From the NCBI GenBank assembly GCA_903937835.1, contig CAJAAV010000227.1, positions 1 through 33,621 of the forward strand: 33,621 bases of DNA, in the 5' to 3' direction. Below the pieces are notes generated by a model. It had not been told where the DNA came from, ran no database searches, and saw only the letters and a program-made list of their open reading frames with translations. Positions 25,501-33,621 of the stretch are shown here, in pieces (position 1 is the stretch's first letter; every line of letters begins with the position of its first letter). Source of the stretch: an uncultured Chlorobiaceae bacterium (GTDB taxonomy: Bacteria > Bacteroidota > Chlorobiia > Chlorobiales > Chlorobiaceae). Both the position numbers and the translations under genes were made by a program.

Positions 25501-25663
25501 GTCAATTGTAAAAAAGTAGCATAAACTTCAGAACTTCCTTTTCGAATTAGCTTAAAGTGACTAAATTGACTTAGCTAAGAATTAATTAATTTTTGGGCGC
25601 TTCATGTCGAGGTTCGCTCATTGTAACGCCAAGTTTCACTGGCAAAAATAAAAAGAGGTAGGT
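25501..25663 (+). promoter_or_regulatory. Upstream region and likely long leader of the cold-shock gene
   Basis: This AT-rich stretch has no gene. It contains a perfect ten-base palindrome CTTAGCTAAG at 25570-25579 next to TTGACT at 25566, and it ends with GAGGTAGGT just before the start codon. Cold-shock genes often carry a long 5' leader that refolds with temperature. Length and position fit, but I cannot fold it here. Confidence 0.4.
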
Positions 25664-25873
25664 ATGGGTACTCAGGTTGAAGGAACTGTCAAATGGTTCA
25701 ACGAAGAAAAAGGTTACGGCTTTATCGAACAGAAAGGCGGCAAGGATGTTTTTGTGCATCACAGCGCTATCAATGGCACTGGGCGCAAAACGCTTGTTGA
25801 AGGCCAGAAAGTTATGATGGAAGTAACTCAGGGAGCAAAAGGCCTTCAGGCTGAAGATGTAACTCCTCTTTAA
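25664..25873 (+). CDS. Cold-shock domain protein (CspA family)
   Basis: The 69-residue protein is a single cold-shock domain: [17 protein letters not shown] contains RNP1, and DVFVHHSAI contains RNP2. The family binds single-stranded RNA and DNA and melts RNA structure, often at low temperature or as a general RNA chaperone. It has a good ribosome site and its own strong terminator, so it looks monocistronic. Nothing in the sequence decides whether it is cold-inducible. Confidence 0.95.
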   Translation: MGTQVEGTVKWFNEEKGYGFIEQKGGKDVFVHHSAINGTGRKTLVEGQKVMMEVTQGAKGLQAEDVTPL

Positions 25874-25932
25874 ATTATTTTCGTTTTGTCCGGGTAACTG
25901 GAGGGCGTTGATTATGACACAAAAAAACAGAG

Positions 25933-25961
25933 GGCGCATCACCATGCGCCTTTTGTTTTTT
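25933..25961 (+). terminator. Rho-independent terminator after the cold-shock gene
   Basis: Perfect arms GGCGCAT and ATGCGCC enclose CACC and are followed by TTTTGTTTTTT. It ends about 88 bases after the cold-shock stop and 21 bases before the next start. Confidence 0.9.
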
Positions 25962-25981
25962 GAACTCAGATATTGAGAGTA

Positions 25982-26716
25982 ATGGCTGATGAACCAGGCC
26001 TGATTCCAGGCATCTACATCTATTGCGATCGCTGGTGCGAGCGCTGTGCATTCACTTCAAATTGTCTTCAGTTCCGCGTTGCAGCCGAAGAGATCGAAAG
26101 CAGTAATGCGTTGCAGAATTTTGATGCATTGAACCTGAAATTCTGGCAGGAGATGGGTGATGCGTTAGTGCAGGCTATGCGTCTTATCCGGGAAATTGCA
26201 GCCAGGGAGGGGATCAACCCCGACGATCTTCTGAAAGAAACAGTATTTTCCGAACCCCCCGAAAGCCTCCAGCGTGATGCCCGTGAACACCCCTGTGCGA
26301 ATGCAGCCCTTCTCTATGCAGGCATGGTTAACGAATGGTTTTCTGCTGTCGATGAGCTTCCCGAAATGGAGGAGTCGTTGTTGACTCACCCCCCTCCCAC
26401 TCTTGAAGAACCGATACAGGTGATCAGGCATTACCAATATTTTATTTACCCAAAAATTGTTCGGGCGATTGACGGACGTCTTGGCAAAAAGTATGCTGCG
26501 GGCAGTAAGATGGAGGACGATGTTTGCGGTACGGCCAAAGTTGCCTTGATAGCCATTGATCGCACCCTTGCCGCGTGGAGTGTGCTTTACCCGGAGTATC
26601 CCGTCCAGGAGGACAGCACGCTTTCAATTCTTCTTCATCTCGACCGTCTGCGTCGTTCAGTTGAAGTTGTTTTTCCTGCCGCGCGAGCATTTATTCGTCC
26701 GGGATTTGATGAATAA
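25982..26716 (+). CDS. Unrecognised protein with an N-terminal four-cysteine cluster
   Basis: I do not recognise this 244-residue protein. Near residue 15 it has IYCDRWCERCAFTSNC, a Cys-x3-Cys-x2-Cys-x5-Cys cluster that could bind zinc or an iron-sulfur cluster. The rest looks mainly helical, with acidic and hydrophobic stretches (FWQEMGDALVQAMRLIREIA, VIRHYQYFIYPKIVRAIDGRL, LSILLHLDRLRRSVEVVFPAA) and no signal peptide or membrane segment. The ATG at 25982 is preferred to the TTG three codons earlier. It follows the cold-shock terminator closely and precedes the DUF4438 gene by 44 bases. Base composition is like its neighbours, so there is no sign of recent transfer. Confidence 0.7.
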   Translation: MADEPGLIPGIYIYCDRWCERCAFTSNCLQFRVAAEEIESSNALQNFDALNLKFWQEMGDALVQAMRLIREIAAREGINPDDLLKETVFSEPPESLQRDAREHPCANAALLYAGMVNEWFSAVDELPEMEESLLTHPPPTLEEPIQVIRHYQYFIYPKIVRAIDGRLGKKYAAGSKMEDDVCGTAKVALIAIDRTLAAWSVLYPEYPVQEDSTLSILLHLDRLRRSVEVVFPAARAFIRPGFDE

Positions 26717-26760
26717 TATTTGACACAACTTTTCAAGATTAAAACAATTACAAGACAGTC

Positions 26761-27657
26761 ATGCTGAAGACAAACGAACAAAAACTTGTAGAGTTTCTGC
26801 TGCAATGCCACCCAGGCCAGCCAAAAACCAGAGGAACCTGGGAGGTTGACCATCAGGGCATACCTTTTCTTCTTCCTGCCATCGGAGGTATTACCCTGAA
26901 CGTCCAGGTCGGCGATCCGGCATTCGGCTGGGCGGGCGACCATATTGAGCCAGGAGTCAGTTGTACCGCCGATACCATGAAACCTTTTGAGCATCCCAAT
27001 GTTGGCCTGCAGATCTTTTCCTGTGCGGGCAACACTGCGACGGTCGCTACCGGCGAGGCCAAAGGCGCTGAAGGTCGAGTTCTTGGTCACCACGGGGGCT
27101 CAGAGCATGTGATTGTCAATTTTGATCGCGATATCAAAGAGAAGATGCTCTACAGCGACACCATCATCATTCGCGGCAAAGGGCAGGGACTGAAACTTTC
27201 CGATTATCCAGATATCGCCCTCTTCAATCTTGATCCGACCCTGCTTCATGCCATGAAGATCCGGGAACTTGAGGGAGGCGTGCTCGAAGTGCCGGTTACC
27301 ACCATTGTGCCCGCTGTCTGCATGGGTTCAGGCATTGGTTCGGCCCATGTTGCCAAAGGAGATTACGATATTATGACCAGCGATGCCGACACTGTTCGGG
27401 AGAACGGGATTGACAAGATACGTCTCGGAGACTTTGTCGCTCTGCTTGATCACGACAATCGCTTCGGCAGAGCATACCGCAAAGGAGCCATCACTATTGG
27501 TATCGTTATTCACAGTGACTGCTTTGAAGCCGGGCACGGGCCGGGCGTTACGACGCTGATGACTTGTGCGTCACCGCTCATCAGGCCGGTTATTGACCCG
27601 GCGGCCAATATTGCCGATCTGCTTGGGATTGGCACGACGTTGACGGGCAATCATTAA
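26761..27657 (+). CDS. DUF4438 family protein
   Basis: The 298-residue protein matches the DUF4438 pattern: [104 protein letters not shown] and [17 protein letters not shown]. Conserved His and Asp residues ([16 protein letters not shown]) suggest a metal or small-ligand site. A Thermotoga member has a solved structure as I recall, but no activity is known to me. No signal peptide. The stop is followed two bases later by the DUF202 GTG start, so they are probably co-translated. Confidence 0.85.
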   Translation: MLKTNEQKLVEFLLQCHPGQPKTRGTWEVDHQGIPFLLPAIGGITLNVQVGDPAFGWAGDHIEPGVSCTADTMKPFEHPNVGLQIFSCAGNTATVATGEAKGAEGRVLGHHGGSEHVIVNFDRDIKEKMLYSDTIIIRGKGQGLKLSDYPDIALFNLDPTLLHAMKIRELEGGVLEVPVTTIVPAVCMGSGIGSAHVAKGDYDIMTSDADTVRENGIDKIRLGDFVALLDHDNRFGRAYRKGAITIGIVIHSDCFEAGHGPGVTTLMTCASPLIRPVIDPAANIADLLGIGTTLTGNH

Positions 27658-27659
27658 TT

Positions 27660-27968
27660 GTGGCAAATTCACCTTATTCCAAATTTGAAGCAAGCGAGTT
27701 GATTCTTCGCGATGAACTTGCCATTGACCGCACTATTCTGGCAAATGAACGGACGCTGCTGGCTTATCTTCGCTCAGGAGTATCTCTGATTATAGCCGGG
27801 GTCTCCATCATGCATTTTGCTCAAACAAGCTGGTTTTGGGCAGTTGGTCTTGTCTGTATTCCTGTTGGTCTTGTTACGGCGATTTTCGGCGTATTTCGGT
27901 TTCGCCTGATAAACAAATCTGTCTGCACTGTGCGAAACAAGCTTGCAAGGATAGTAGATCAAGAGTGA
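27660..27968 (+). CDS. DUF202 (YidH-type) small membrane protein
   Basis: The 102-residue protein has RDELAIDRTILANERTLLAYLRSGVSLIIAGVSIMHF, the DUF202 hallmark with the NERTxLAYxR motif, then two or three membrane helices (about residues 40-58 and 63-85). The start is GTG at 27660, two bases after the DUF4438 stop. YidH-like proteins have no settled function; they occur alone or beside transporters. The next 40 bases lead into decayed AbiEi sequence. Confidence 0.85.
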   Translation: MANSPYSKFEASELILRDELAIDRTILANERTLLAYLRSGVSLIIAGVSIMHFAQTSWFWAVGLVCIPVGLVTAIFGVFRFRLINKSVCTVRNKLARIVDQE

Positions 27969-28009
27969 GCTTGAAGGGACTTCGATATCGATCCGGAGAA
28001 GCAAGAGGT

Positions 28010-28350
28010 ATGATCTTCAGTTGGGCAGTTTTTCCTATCCACTCTGAGCAGAAACTCTATTCGGCTGGTATTGATCGGGTTATTAATGCCGATAAAACGA
28101 CAGTTATGATAGCCTCTCCTGAAAAGGCTTTGTGTCTTTTTACCAGAAACCTGAACAGAGTTGCTTTAAGGGAGCTGCAAGCGTTGTTGTTTGAAGATCT
28201 TCGGGTGGATGGAAGGCCCAGTTTGCCCGATTTGATCTGCAGGTGATTGAGGCATCTCTGCAAGGCGGCTATAACGTGAAATTGTTGCAGACATTGTTAC
28301 TGGTTGCTCAAATCAATGAAGAGCAGGAGAAGTGGGTTGTGAGTGTTTAG
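28010..28350 (+). pseudogene. AbiEi antitoxin remnant (C-terminal part, frameshifted)
   Basis: From 28010 the frame reads FPIHSEQKLYSAGIDRVINADKTTVMIASPEKALCLF and LRELQALLFEDLRVD, matching the C-terminal half of AbiEi-type antitoxins (AGIDRV, IASPEKALC, FEDxRxD). The frame then runs to a stop at 28246. In another frame, from about 28213, the sequence continues as KAQFARFDLQVIEASLQGGYNVKLLQTLLLV to a TAG at 28350, the expected AbiEi ending. An indel near 28210-28216 therefore breaks it. The N-terminal half is missing: sequence before 28000 is DUF202. AbiEi is the repressor-antitoxin of a type IV system whose partner is AbiEii. This is a dead remnant. Confidence 0.65.
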
Positions 28351-28356
28351 GGGCAG

Positions 28357-28440
28357 ATGCTTGAGAAATATGATGTGACCACTTCGGACGGAGCTTTTAA
28401 CGGTTTGCGGGAGGTGCCTCTGGCAGGGTTGTATCGGGTT
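28357..28440 (+). pseudogene. AbiEii toxin remnant (N-terminal fragment)
   Basis: An ATG six bases after the AbiEi remnant stop opens MLEKYDVTTSDGAFNGLREVPLAGLYRVFF. It resembles the start of AbiEii nucleotidyltransferase toxins, whose usual form is ALREIIQEIALAGLxRxGFF followed by the FYGGTxLR catalytic region. A few residues are missing between LREV and LAGL, and no catalytic motif follows before the bchE terminator region. The order and spacing behind AbiEi are those of a real abiEi-abiEii operon. Confidence 0.55.
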
Positions 28441-28461
28441 TTTTTTTCATCCTTGCGCCAT

Positions 28462-28491
28462 AAAAAGAAAAACCCCCCGTACAACGGAGGG
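28462..28491 (-). terminator. Rho-independent terminator after bchE
   Basis: Read on the minus strand, arms CCCTCCG and CGGGGGG (one T-G pair) flank TTGTA and are followed by TTTTTCTTTTT. It lies about 30 bases past the bchE stop. Confidence 0.88.
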
Positions 28492-28521
28492 CGTTCTTGT
28501 TTCAGTATAACCAGCAGCAAC

Positions 28522-30162
28522 TCAGCAGTTACGCACGGTCGAAGAGTTGCGATCCTTGATGGTGCTCTCGTCGAATTCGTCCCAGTTGTGCTCGTCGTGT
28601 TCGCGCTGGTAGCCAGCCTCTTTCAAGCCGAAGCTCATGTCGGCGACCATCTCCGGGCGTAGTTCCTTGAGGTTTTTCACCTCGGCCTCCGTCAGAATCC
28701 TTGACTTGTCGAAGCCAAGATCAATTTCGATCTTGCGGTTCTTGGTCTTGACGCGATCGATGTCGTAGAAGCGCTTGGTAATGGTGGTCTGGGCGAATGC
28801 CTTGAGACAGCCAAGCATGTACTTGCGGACATAAGGATCCTTGATCCATGGATAGCCAAAGAAGGTTTTGCGTGCGTAGAAGCGTGCATAGGATTTCAGC
28901 ACAAGCTTCAGCACATCCTCACGCTCCATGTTGTCGGGCTTGATGATCGGCGTCACAAAGTTGTATTTGGAGTAGTCGCGTACCTCAACCCTGTCGCCAA
29001 GCTCCTTGAAGAGGTCGGAGAAAGGCCATGGTGTATAAATGGTCCAGTTAGCCATATCGGGATCCCAGTCTTTGCAGAGCTGGTAGGTCTCTTCAATGGT
29101 TTCAGGAGTTTCGTGTTCGAGACCCATAACAAACTGGGCTTCAGCTACAATTCCGTTTTTCTGCAGTAGCTTGATAGCAAGCTTGTTTTCCTCAATGGTG
29201 GTCTCTTTGCGGAAGCGATTCAGGTTCATCTGGCTGGCAGCTTCTGTGCCAAGCGAAACGTGGACGAGGCCTGCCTTGCGGAAAAATGGCAGCAGATCGG
29301 CGTCTCGCATGATGTCGGTCACGCGGGTGTTGATACCCCAGGTAACATTAAGTTTGCGGTCGATAAGCTCCTGGCAGAGCGAGACAAACTTCTGCTTGTT
29401 GATGGTTGGCTCTTCATCAGCAAGGATGAAAAAGCCTACTTTATGCTGTTTGACCAGTACCTCAATTTCATCGACAAAAAGCTTGGGACTGCGAGCACGG
29501 TAGCGGCGCCAGAACTGCCACTGTGAACAGAAAGTGCAGGTAAAGGGACATCCTCTTGCAAAGTTGGGAACAGCAAGGCGGCAGTTCAGAGGGGTGTAAA
29601 TGTATTTATCCCAGTCGTAAAGGCTCCAGTCGGGGGAGAGTGTATCAAGATCTTCAATAACAGGATGCGCTGCGGTGGCGAACACTTTGCCATCGCTATC
29701 AATGTAGGCAATACCGGTGATTTCACCTCTGTTTTTCAGGTCGGTTCCTGCGGCAATCTCCTTGATAAGGTTAACGGTCACCTCTTCACCTTCACCGCGC
29801 ACAACATAATCGGTTTCAGGCGCCTCGCTGAGTACTTGCGGGTACATGAAGGTTGAATGGATTCCACCCATGATCGTTTTGATCTTGGGATTCACCTTTT
29901 TGGCAAGCTTCATGATTGCCTGTGCCTTGAAAATCGACGGAGTTATATTGGTTGCCATCACCACATCCGGCATGTTCTTGCGAATGATCTCCTCAATCTG
30001 GTCGTCAGGAATGTCGTCGGCCATGGCGTCAACAAATTTAATCTGATCGAATCCAGCTTTTTTCAGGGCGCCACCAATGTAGGCTACCCAGCTTGGCGTC
30101 CAGTTACCGGCAATTTCGGCTCCACCTGAATGATAATTTGGTTGAACCATCAGTATTTTCAT
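28522..30162 (-). CDS. bchE: BchE, oxygen-independent Mg-protoporphyrin IX monomethyl ester cyclase
   Basis: The 546-residue protein has an N-terminal B12-binding-type domain (MKILMVQPNYHSGGAE, TIMGGIHSTFMYPQVLSEAPETDYVVRGEGEE, residues 1-150) and a radical SAM domain with Cys205-x3-Cys209-x2-Cys212 (RGCPFTCTFCSQWQFWRRYRARSP). This is the BchE pattern. BchE builds the fifth (isocyclic) ring of bacteriochlorophyll without oxygen, using a [4Fe-4S] cluster, SAM and cobalamin. Its start has GGAG five bases upstream. It lies downstream of bchM with 149 bases and a terminator between them, so it probably has its own promoter. Confidence 0.92.
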   Translation of the reverse strand: MKILMVQPNYHSGGAEIAGNWTPSWVAYIGGALKKAGFDQIKFVDAMADDIPDDQIEEIIRKNMPDVVMATNITPSIFKAQAIMKLAKKVNPKIKTIMGGIHSTFMYPQVLSEAPETDYVVRGEGEEVTVNLIKEIAAGTDLKNRGEITGIAYIDSDGKVFATAAHPVIEDLDTLSPDWSLYDWDKYIYTPLNCRLAVPNFARGCPFTCTFCSQWQFWRRYRARSPKLFVDEIEVLVKQHKVGFFILADEEPTINKQKFVSLCQELIDRKLNVTWGINTRVTDIMRDADLLPFFRKAGLVHVSLGTEAASQMNLNRFRKETTIEENKLAIKLLQKNGIVAEAQFVMGLEHETPETIEETYQLCKDWDPDMANWTIYTPWPFSDLFKELGDRVEVRDYSKYNFVTPIIKPDNMEREDVLKLVLKSYARFYARKTFFGYPWIKDPYVRKYMLGCLKAFAQTTITKRFYDIDRVKTKNRKIEIDLGFDKSRILTEAEVKNLKELRPEMVADMSFGLKEAGYQREHDEHNWDEFDESTIKDRNSSTVRNC

Positions 30163-30243
30163 CGGTCTCCATCCTCCAGATATATTTTATTGCAAAAAGT
30201 AATTACGTATGCGAAATAACAAAAACTTCGCCGTGACTTTAAT

Positions 30244-30262
30244 AAAAAAGTCCGCTTCGGAC
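30244..30262 (-). terminator. Rho-independent terminator between bchM and bchE
   Basis: On the minus strand, perfect arms GTCCG and CGGAC around AAG are followed by six Ts. The stem is short but clean. It would stop or attenuate bchH-bchM transcription before bchE. About 80 bases remain between it and the bchE start for a promoter. Confidence 0.75.
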
Positions 30263-30311
30263 AGTTTACAATTAATTTATAGAATTTTCATAAGGTTTTC
30301 GTTTATCGTCT

Positions 30312-31010
30312 TTACTTGTGTGAGGCGTTCATCAGCATGGTATGATAAAATCCAAAGCTTATCTTTTCCCTGGTTTTTACCTGCATGCCCGCCGTGTTCA
30401 TCACTTTCTGCATCTCTTCATCGCGAATCATCTGTATGGTTGTGCGACGCTCTTTTTTTGGAAAATAGCCGCCAATCCAGTGCTGGAAAGCAAGAATTTT
30501 ATTGTAGGGAGCATAGGTGAAAATAATTGAGCCTTTGGTAAGGCGGCTCAGGTTACTGAATGCCTGCGCAAACCCCTCAGCCGGGTAGTGGATAAGCACG
30601 TCAAAGCAGACTACAGCATCATAGATTCCGCTTACGGATTCAATGGTGTTGACTTCAAATTCAATGTTTTTGTGGACACCCTGTTTGATGGCTTCTGCTT
30701 TTGCCTTGTCCACCATCTGTGAAGCGATATCGACCGACTTTACCTTGTAGCCCGCCTTGGCAAGCCGGATGCTGAAAAGCCCTGTTCCACAACCAGCATC
30801 AAGCACGGTCGCGCCTTTTGGCAGGCCGAGCTGCTGCAGCCAGTCGAATGCCTTGTCCATCATCACCGCATGGCCCTGGCGGACAGTGTTACGTACAGAA
30901 GAGAGTTTATCGTCTCCGTATATTGAGGCCCATCGTTGAAAGCCCTGGCCGTTGAAATATGAACGGAGCATTTTCTTGTGTTCTTCAGCATTGAAAGTGG
31001 AGCTGCTCAT
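30312..31010 (-). CDS. bchM: BchM, Mg-protoporphyrin IX O-methyltransferase
   Basis: The 232-residue class I methyltransferase has the SAM-binding motif [36 protein letters not shown] near residue 68 and the BchM-typical start [18 protein letters not shown]-terminal pieces [30 protein letters not shown] and [12 protein letters not shown] also fit. It methylates the C13 propionate of Mg-protoporphyrin IX, the step before BchE. The ATG at 31010 gives the usual N-terminus; an in-frame TTG at 31073 would overlap the bchH stop and add 21 unconserved residues. The gap to bchH is 59 bases. Confidence 0.92.
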   Translation of the reverse strand: MSSSTFNAEEHKKMLRSYFNGQGFQRWASIYGDDKLSSVRNTVRQGHAVMMDKAFDWLQQLGLPKGATVLDAGCGTGLFSIRLAKAGYKVKSVDIASQMVDKAKAEAIKQGVHKNIEFEVNTIESVSGIYDAVVCFDVLIHYPAEGFAQAFSNLSRLTKGSIIFTYAPYNKILAFQHWIGGYFPKKERRTTIQMIRDEEMQKVMNTAGMQVKTREKISFGFYHTMLMNASHK

Positions 31011-31069
31011 AGTATAAGTTTTGACGGTTGTGTTGTTTGATTCTGTAAAATATTGTGTTGCAGCCAGGT

Positions 31070-33559
31070 TCAATGATGAACCCCCTCAATTCTTGATTCA
31101 AGATCTGCGTACAACTCCTGCAGCTCTTCAATGGTGCTCTCTTCAGCTTCCCAGAACCCACGGGAATGAGCTTCGAGGAGTCTCCTTGTCATCGACATGG
31201 TGGCATGAGGGTTAAGGCTGGCAAGTCGTTCAAGCATCTCTTTGTCATGCAGAAAGGTTTCATTGAACTGATCATAAGTCCAGTTTTTAACTGCCGAAGC
31301 CGTTGCGCTCCATCCGTATGTGTTGCTGAGATGGGACTCAATTTCTCTAACCCCTTCATAGCCGTGCTCAAGCATCGCTTCATACCATTTTGGATTCAGC
31401 AATTTTGTTCGTGACTCAAGCGAGACCATCTTTTCAAGTGAACAGATGCGCTGTTTTTTCCCTGTGCCATCAATATCTCCAACCATCACCATTGGCTTAG
31501 ACTTGCTGAGGTGCTCCACGGTTTTTGAAACTCCGCCAAGATACTCATAATAATGATCAATATCAGAAATTCCGATCTCATAGCTGTCGATATTCTGGAA
31601 GGTGAGGGTGACATGCTGGAGTGCGGAGCGCAGAGCTTCGGGGCACTCCTCCCACTGTCCATCGGGAGTTACGGCAAAGCTTTTGCGGCTGACAAAGGCT
31701 TCAGCAAGCTGGATATCCTCCTCCCAGGTGCTGCTTTCGACCAGATGATTCACATTGGCGCCGTAGTTTCCGGGTGCGTTTGAATAGACCCGGTTTGAGG
31801 CCTCTTCAAACGAGCAGCCTCTTTCGATCATCTCCTGCTGCACATGTTTTCGTATGAAGTTCATCTCACAGGGTTCGTCAGCCGCTGCTGCCAGACGGGC
31901 CGCCTTGTCGAGCAGTTTGAGCTGCACGGAGAGCAGATCCCGGAATATACCGCTGATGGTCATGACAACATCAATGCGGGGACGTTGAAGTTCAGCAAGC
32001 GGCACAAGCTCGACATCGCCGATCTTGCCAAGTTCATCAGTTTTAGCTCTTGCACCCATCAACGCGAGCGCCTGGGCAACACCTTCGCCATCGCTTTTCA
32101 GATTGTCGGTTCCCCAGAGGATCAGGGCTATGGACTCCGGGTTCTCTCCGCTCTCTTTCCGGTACTGCAGAAGCAGCTCTTCGGCCGAGAGCTTTCCGGC
32201 CTGCTGCGCGAAGGTTGTGGGAATAGTGTAGGGATCGAGGCTGTGAATGTTTCTGCCAGTTGGCACAATGTCGGGGTTTCGGACAAGGTCATTGCCCGGT
32301 GATGGCGGAGTGTACTTTCCCTCAAAGGCGTGCAGAACAGCCTTCAGTTCGTTGTTTTCAGCAAGATTTATGAGGACAACATTCAGAAACTGCCACAGGC
32401 GAGTAAGTTCTGCCGGTTTAATCCCCGCTTCGCGATGCAGAAAATTATCGGACTCCTCTTTTCTGACAATAAAACTTCCTTCAAGTAACCGCAATGTTGA
32501 CAATGAGCTGTTGGTGTCGAAGTGTCCCGTAAATCGCTTGACGGCTTCGCGACTTATTGTTGATACCCGCTGCCAGCGCTGTTGCGCCTCCCGATTATTT
32601 CCAGGATTGTCCATTAACTGGTTGTAATCGTAGCCCAGATGATTGCTTATAACCTCAGGCAGGGATTTTCCTTCAAGTTCCGGGCGGCTGTGCTCTGCCA
32701 GAAGTGCCAGATGATCGCTGACGCTTTCCGGTGAAGGTGCTTCGCCCATAATATGCAGTCCAAGCGGAATCATGCGCTCTTCAATCGCGTAGAGTTCACT
32801 GTGCAGTCGGGTGATATACTCTTCAGCGGCACTCTCATTCTGGCTGCCGTCAATTTCAAGAGCCAGAGCCAGTTCCCGGATCTCTTCAAACACCTCCTCC
32901 GATGGTGAGGATCTGAAGCTCGCGACGAGATCCTTAAGTTTCCGCAGTCCTTTGTAGAGTCCTGCATGTTCAAGCGGTGGCGAGAGGTAGCTAACCAGTG
33001 TGGCGAATCCCCGGCGCTTGGCAATTGCTCCTTCGCTTGGGTTATTGACGCAGTAGCAGTAAAAGTTGGGCAGGCTGCCGATCAGCCTTTTTGGCCAGCA
33101 GGAGCTGGAGAGCCCCACCTGCTTGCCAGGCATGAACTCCAGGGCGCCGTGTGTGCCGAAGTGCAAGACAGCATCGGCATCGAAACACTGTTCAATCCAG
33201 GTGTAGAAAGCAGCAAAAGCATGGTTTGGCGCGGCATCTTTGGCCATGAGCAGACGCATCGGGTCGCGTTCATAACCAAAACTTGGTTGCTGGCCGATAA
33301 AGATGTTACCCAGTGAACAGCCGAGAATATGAAAGCGAGTACGGTCATTGAGAATTTCACCCGGCGCATCACCCCAGAATGGTTCGATTTTCTCGTAGGC
33401 GGGGAAGAGCCTGCGGTACTCCTCAACAGGTAAATGTGCCTCTACATTGCCGTCGGTGCCGTAGATCAGGCGGTTTCCTTCCAGCAGGCGATCTCGTAGC
33501 GCTTCGGTTGTCTCCGGTACTTCAACCTGGTACCCGACGGTGCAGGGGCAGGCTTTTGC
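31070..33559 (-). CDS. bchH: Magnesium-chelatase H subunit BchH, C-terminal part (5' end lost)
   Basis: Read on the minus strand from the contig edge, the frame runs about 829 residues and belongs to the BchH/CobN family: [81 protein letters not shown] and [19 protein letters not shown]. The family is about 1250-1300 residues long, so roughly a third (N-terminal) is missing. BchH binds protoporphyrin and receives magnesium with BchI and BchD. Green sulfur bacteria have three H paralogues (BchH, BchS, BchT); position before bchM and bchE favours BchH. An in-frame stop at 33560-33562 lies just inside the adapter junction and is probably a read error. Confidence 0.85.
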   Translation of the reverse strand, partial: AKACPCTVGYQVEVPETTEALRDRLLEGNRLIYGTDGNVEAHLPVEEYRRLFPAYEKIEPFWGDAPGEILNDRTRFHILGCSLGNIFIGQQPSFGYERDPMRLLMAKDAAPNHAFAAFYTWIEQCFDADAVLHFGTHGALEFMPGKQVGLSSSCWPKRLIGSLPNFYCYCVNNPSEGAIAKRRGFATLVSYLSPPLEHAGLYKGLRKLKDLVASFRSSPSEEVFEEIRELALALEIDGSQNESAAEEYITRLHSELYAIEERMIPLGLHIMGEAPSPESVSDHLALLAEHSRPELEGKSLPEVISNHLGYDYNQLMDNPGNNREAQQRWQRVSTISREAVKRFTGHFDTNSSLSTLRLLEGSFIVRKEESDNFLHREAGIKPAELTRLWQFLNVVLINLAENNELKAVLHAFEGKYTPPSPGNDLVRNPDIVPTGRNIHSLDPYTIPTTFAQQAGKLSAEELLLQYRKESGENPESIALILWGTDNLKSDGEGVAQALALMGARAKTDELGKIGDVELVPLAELQRPRIDVVMTISGIFRDLLSVQLKLLDKAARLAAAADEPCEMNFIRKHVQQEMIERGCSFEEASNRVYSNAPGNYGANVNHLVESSTWEEDIQLAEAFVSRKSFAVTPDGQWEECPEALRSALQHVTLTFQNIDSYEIGISDIDHYYEYLGGVSKTVEHLSKSKPMVMVGDIDGTGKKQRICSLEKMVSLESRTKLLNPKWYEAMLEHGYEGVREIESHLSNTYGWSATASAVKNWTYDQFNETFLHDKEMLERLASLNPHATMSMTRRLLEAHSRGFWEAEESTIEELQELYADLESRIEGVHH

Positions 33560-33567
33560 CTATTAGG

Positions 33568-33621
33568 AGATCGAAGAGCACACGTCTGAACTCCAGTCAC
33601 TAATGCGCATCTCGTATGCCG
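33568..33621. other. Illumina TruSeq adapter contamination at the contig end
   Basis: The last 54 bases are not genomic. They begin AGATCG then AAGAGCACACGTCTG, the TruSeq index adapter with one G missing, and continue to CCAGTCAC at 33593-33600. TAATGCGC at 33601-33608 is an eight-base index, which I recall as D708, and ATCTCGTATGCCG is the start of the P7 side. Sequence just before it (about 33560-33567) may also be low quality. Confidence 0.97.

Noticed and set aside
27836-28009. The AbiEi-frame reading extended upstream through the DUF202 gene
   Set aside because: That part is a shadow of DUF202; AbiEi similarity starts only around 28010.
30163-30311. Cobalamin riboswitch upstream of the B12-dependent bchE
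   Set aside because: The gap is only 149 bases, part is a terminator, and I see no B12-box-like sequence.
33082-33426. Minus-strand open frame of 114 codons
   Set aside because: It is in a different frame from bchH in the same place; the bchH frame has the conserved family motifs.
33379-33603. Plus-strand open frame at the right edge
   Set aside because: It is antisense to bchH, and its last residues are the translation of the sequencing adapter.
1-33621. CRISPR arrays, insertion sequences, tRNA or rRNA genes
   Set aside because: No regularly spaced repeats, transposase motifs, or cloverleaf/ribosomal sequence could be seen on either strand.

Overview
The window looks like a chromosomal contig end from a green sulfur bacterium (Chlorobiaceae). 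The evidence is the set of pigment genes: bchJ, a UbiA-family (bacterio)chlorophyll synthase that is probably bchK, a carotenoid-type glycosyltransferase that is probably cruC, the oxygen-independent cyclase bchE, the methyltransferase bchM and a magnesium-chelatase H subunit. From memory and unverified, Chlorobaculum tepidum has these genes in the same relative order. Codon use and base composition are fairly even, and I see no integrase, insertion sequence, tRNA, rRNA or CRISPR array.

Layout: 1-265 is a broken DUF3570 fragment. 291-1990 (minus) is a lipoprotein gene followed by bchJ. 2116-12398 (plus) is a tight nine-gene run: glgA, a GmhB-like phosphatase, hemW, a DUF2723 membrane protein, lpxA, a ROK kinase, comF, rsmE and an AI-2E-type permease. 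It ends at a two-way terminator shared with the minus-strand pair bcp and ndk. 13499-16097 (plus) holds a TPR lipoprotein with a CHAT-like but apparently dyad-less C-terminus, and a RodZ-like HTH membrane protein. After a 420-base gap, 16518-23161 (plus) carries nifS, nifU, miaB, bchK, a polyprenol kinase, lpxH and hisG, ending at a terminator. 23226-27968 (plus) holds cruC, a seven-repeat WD40 protein, a cold-shock gene with a long leader, an unrecognised Cys-cluster protein, DUF4438 and DUF202. 28010-28440 holds decayed pieces of an AbiEi/AbiEii toxin-antitoxin pair. 28522-33559 (minus) is bchH (5'-truncated), bchM, an internal terminator, then bchE.

The last 54 bases (33568-33621) are not genomic. 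They match an Illumina TruSeq read-1 adapter with one base missing, an eight-base index, and the start of the P7 flank. The bchH truncation is therefore an assembly edge.

Functionally, the window mixes pigment synthesis (bchH, bchM and bchE on the Mg-protoporphyrin branch; bchK with a neighbouring polyprenol kinase for esterification; cruC for carotenoid glycosylation), envelope synthesis (lpxA, lpxH, GmhB-like), iron-sulfur assembly (nifS, nifU) with iron-sulfur clients (miaB, hemW, bchE), and housekeeping genes. I did not find a clearly new multi-gene system. The best leads are the bchK/polyprenol-kinase pairing, the dyad-less TPR-CHAT-like lipoprotein, enzymes lacking family hallmark motifs (GlgA, GmhB-like, ROK), and the AbiE remnant.
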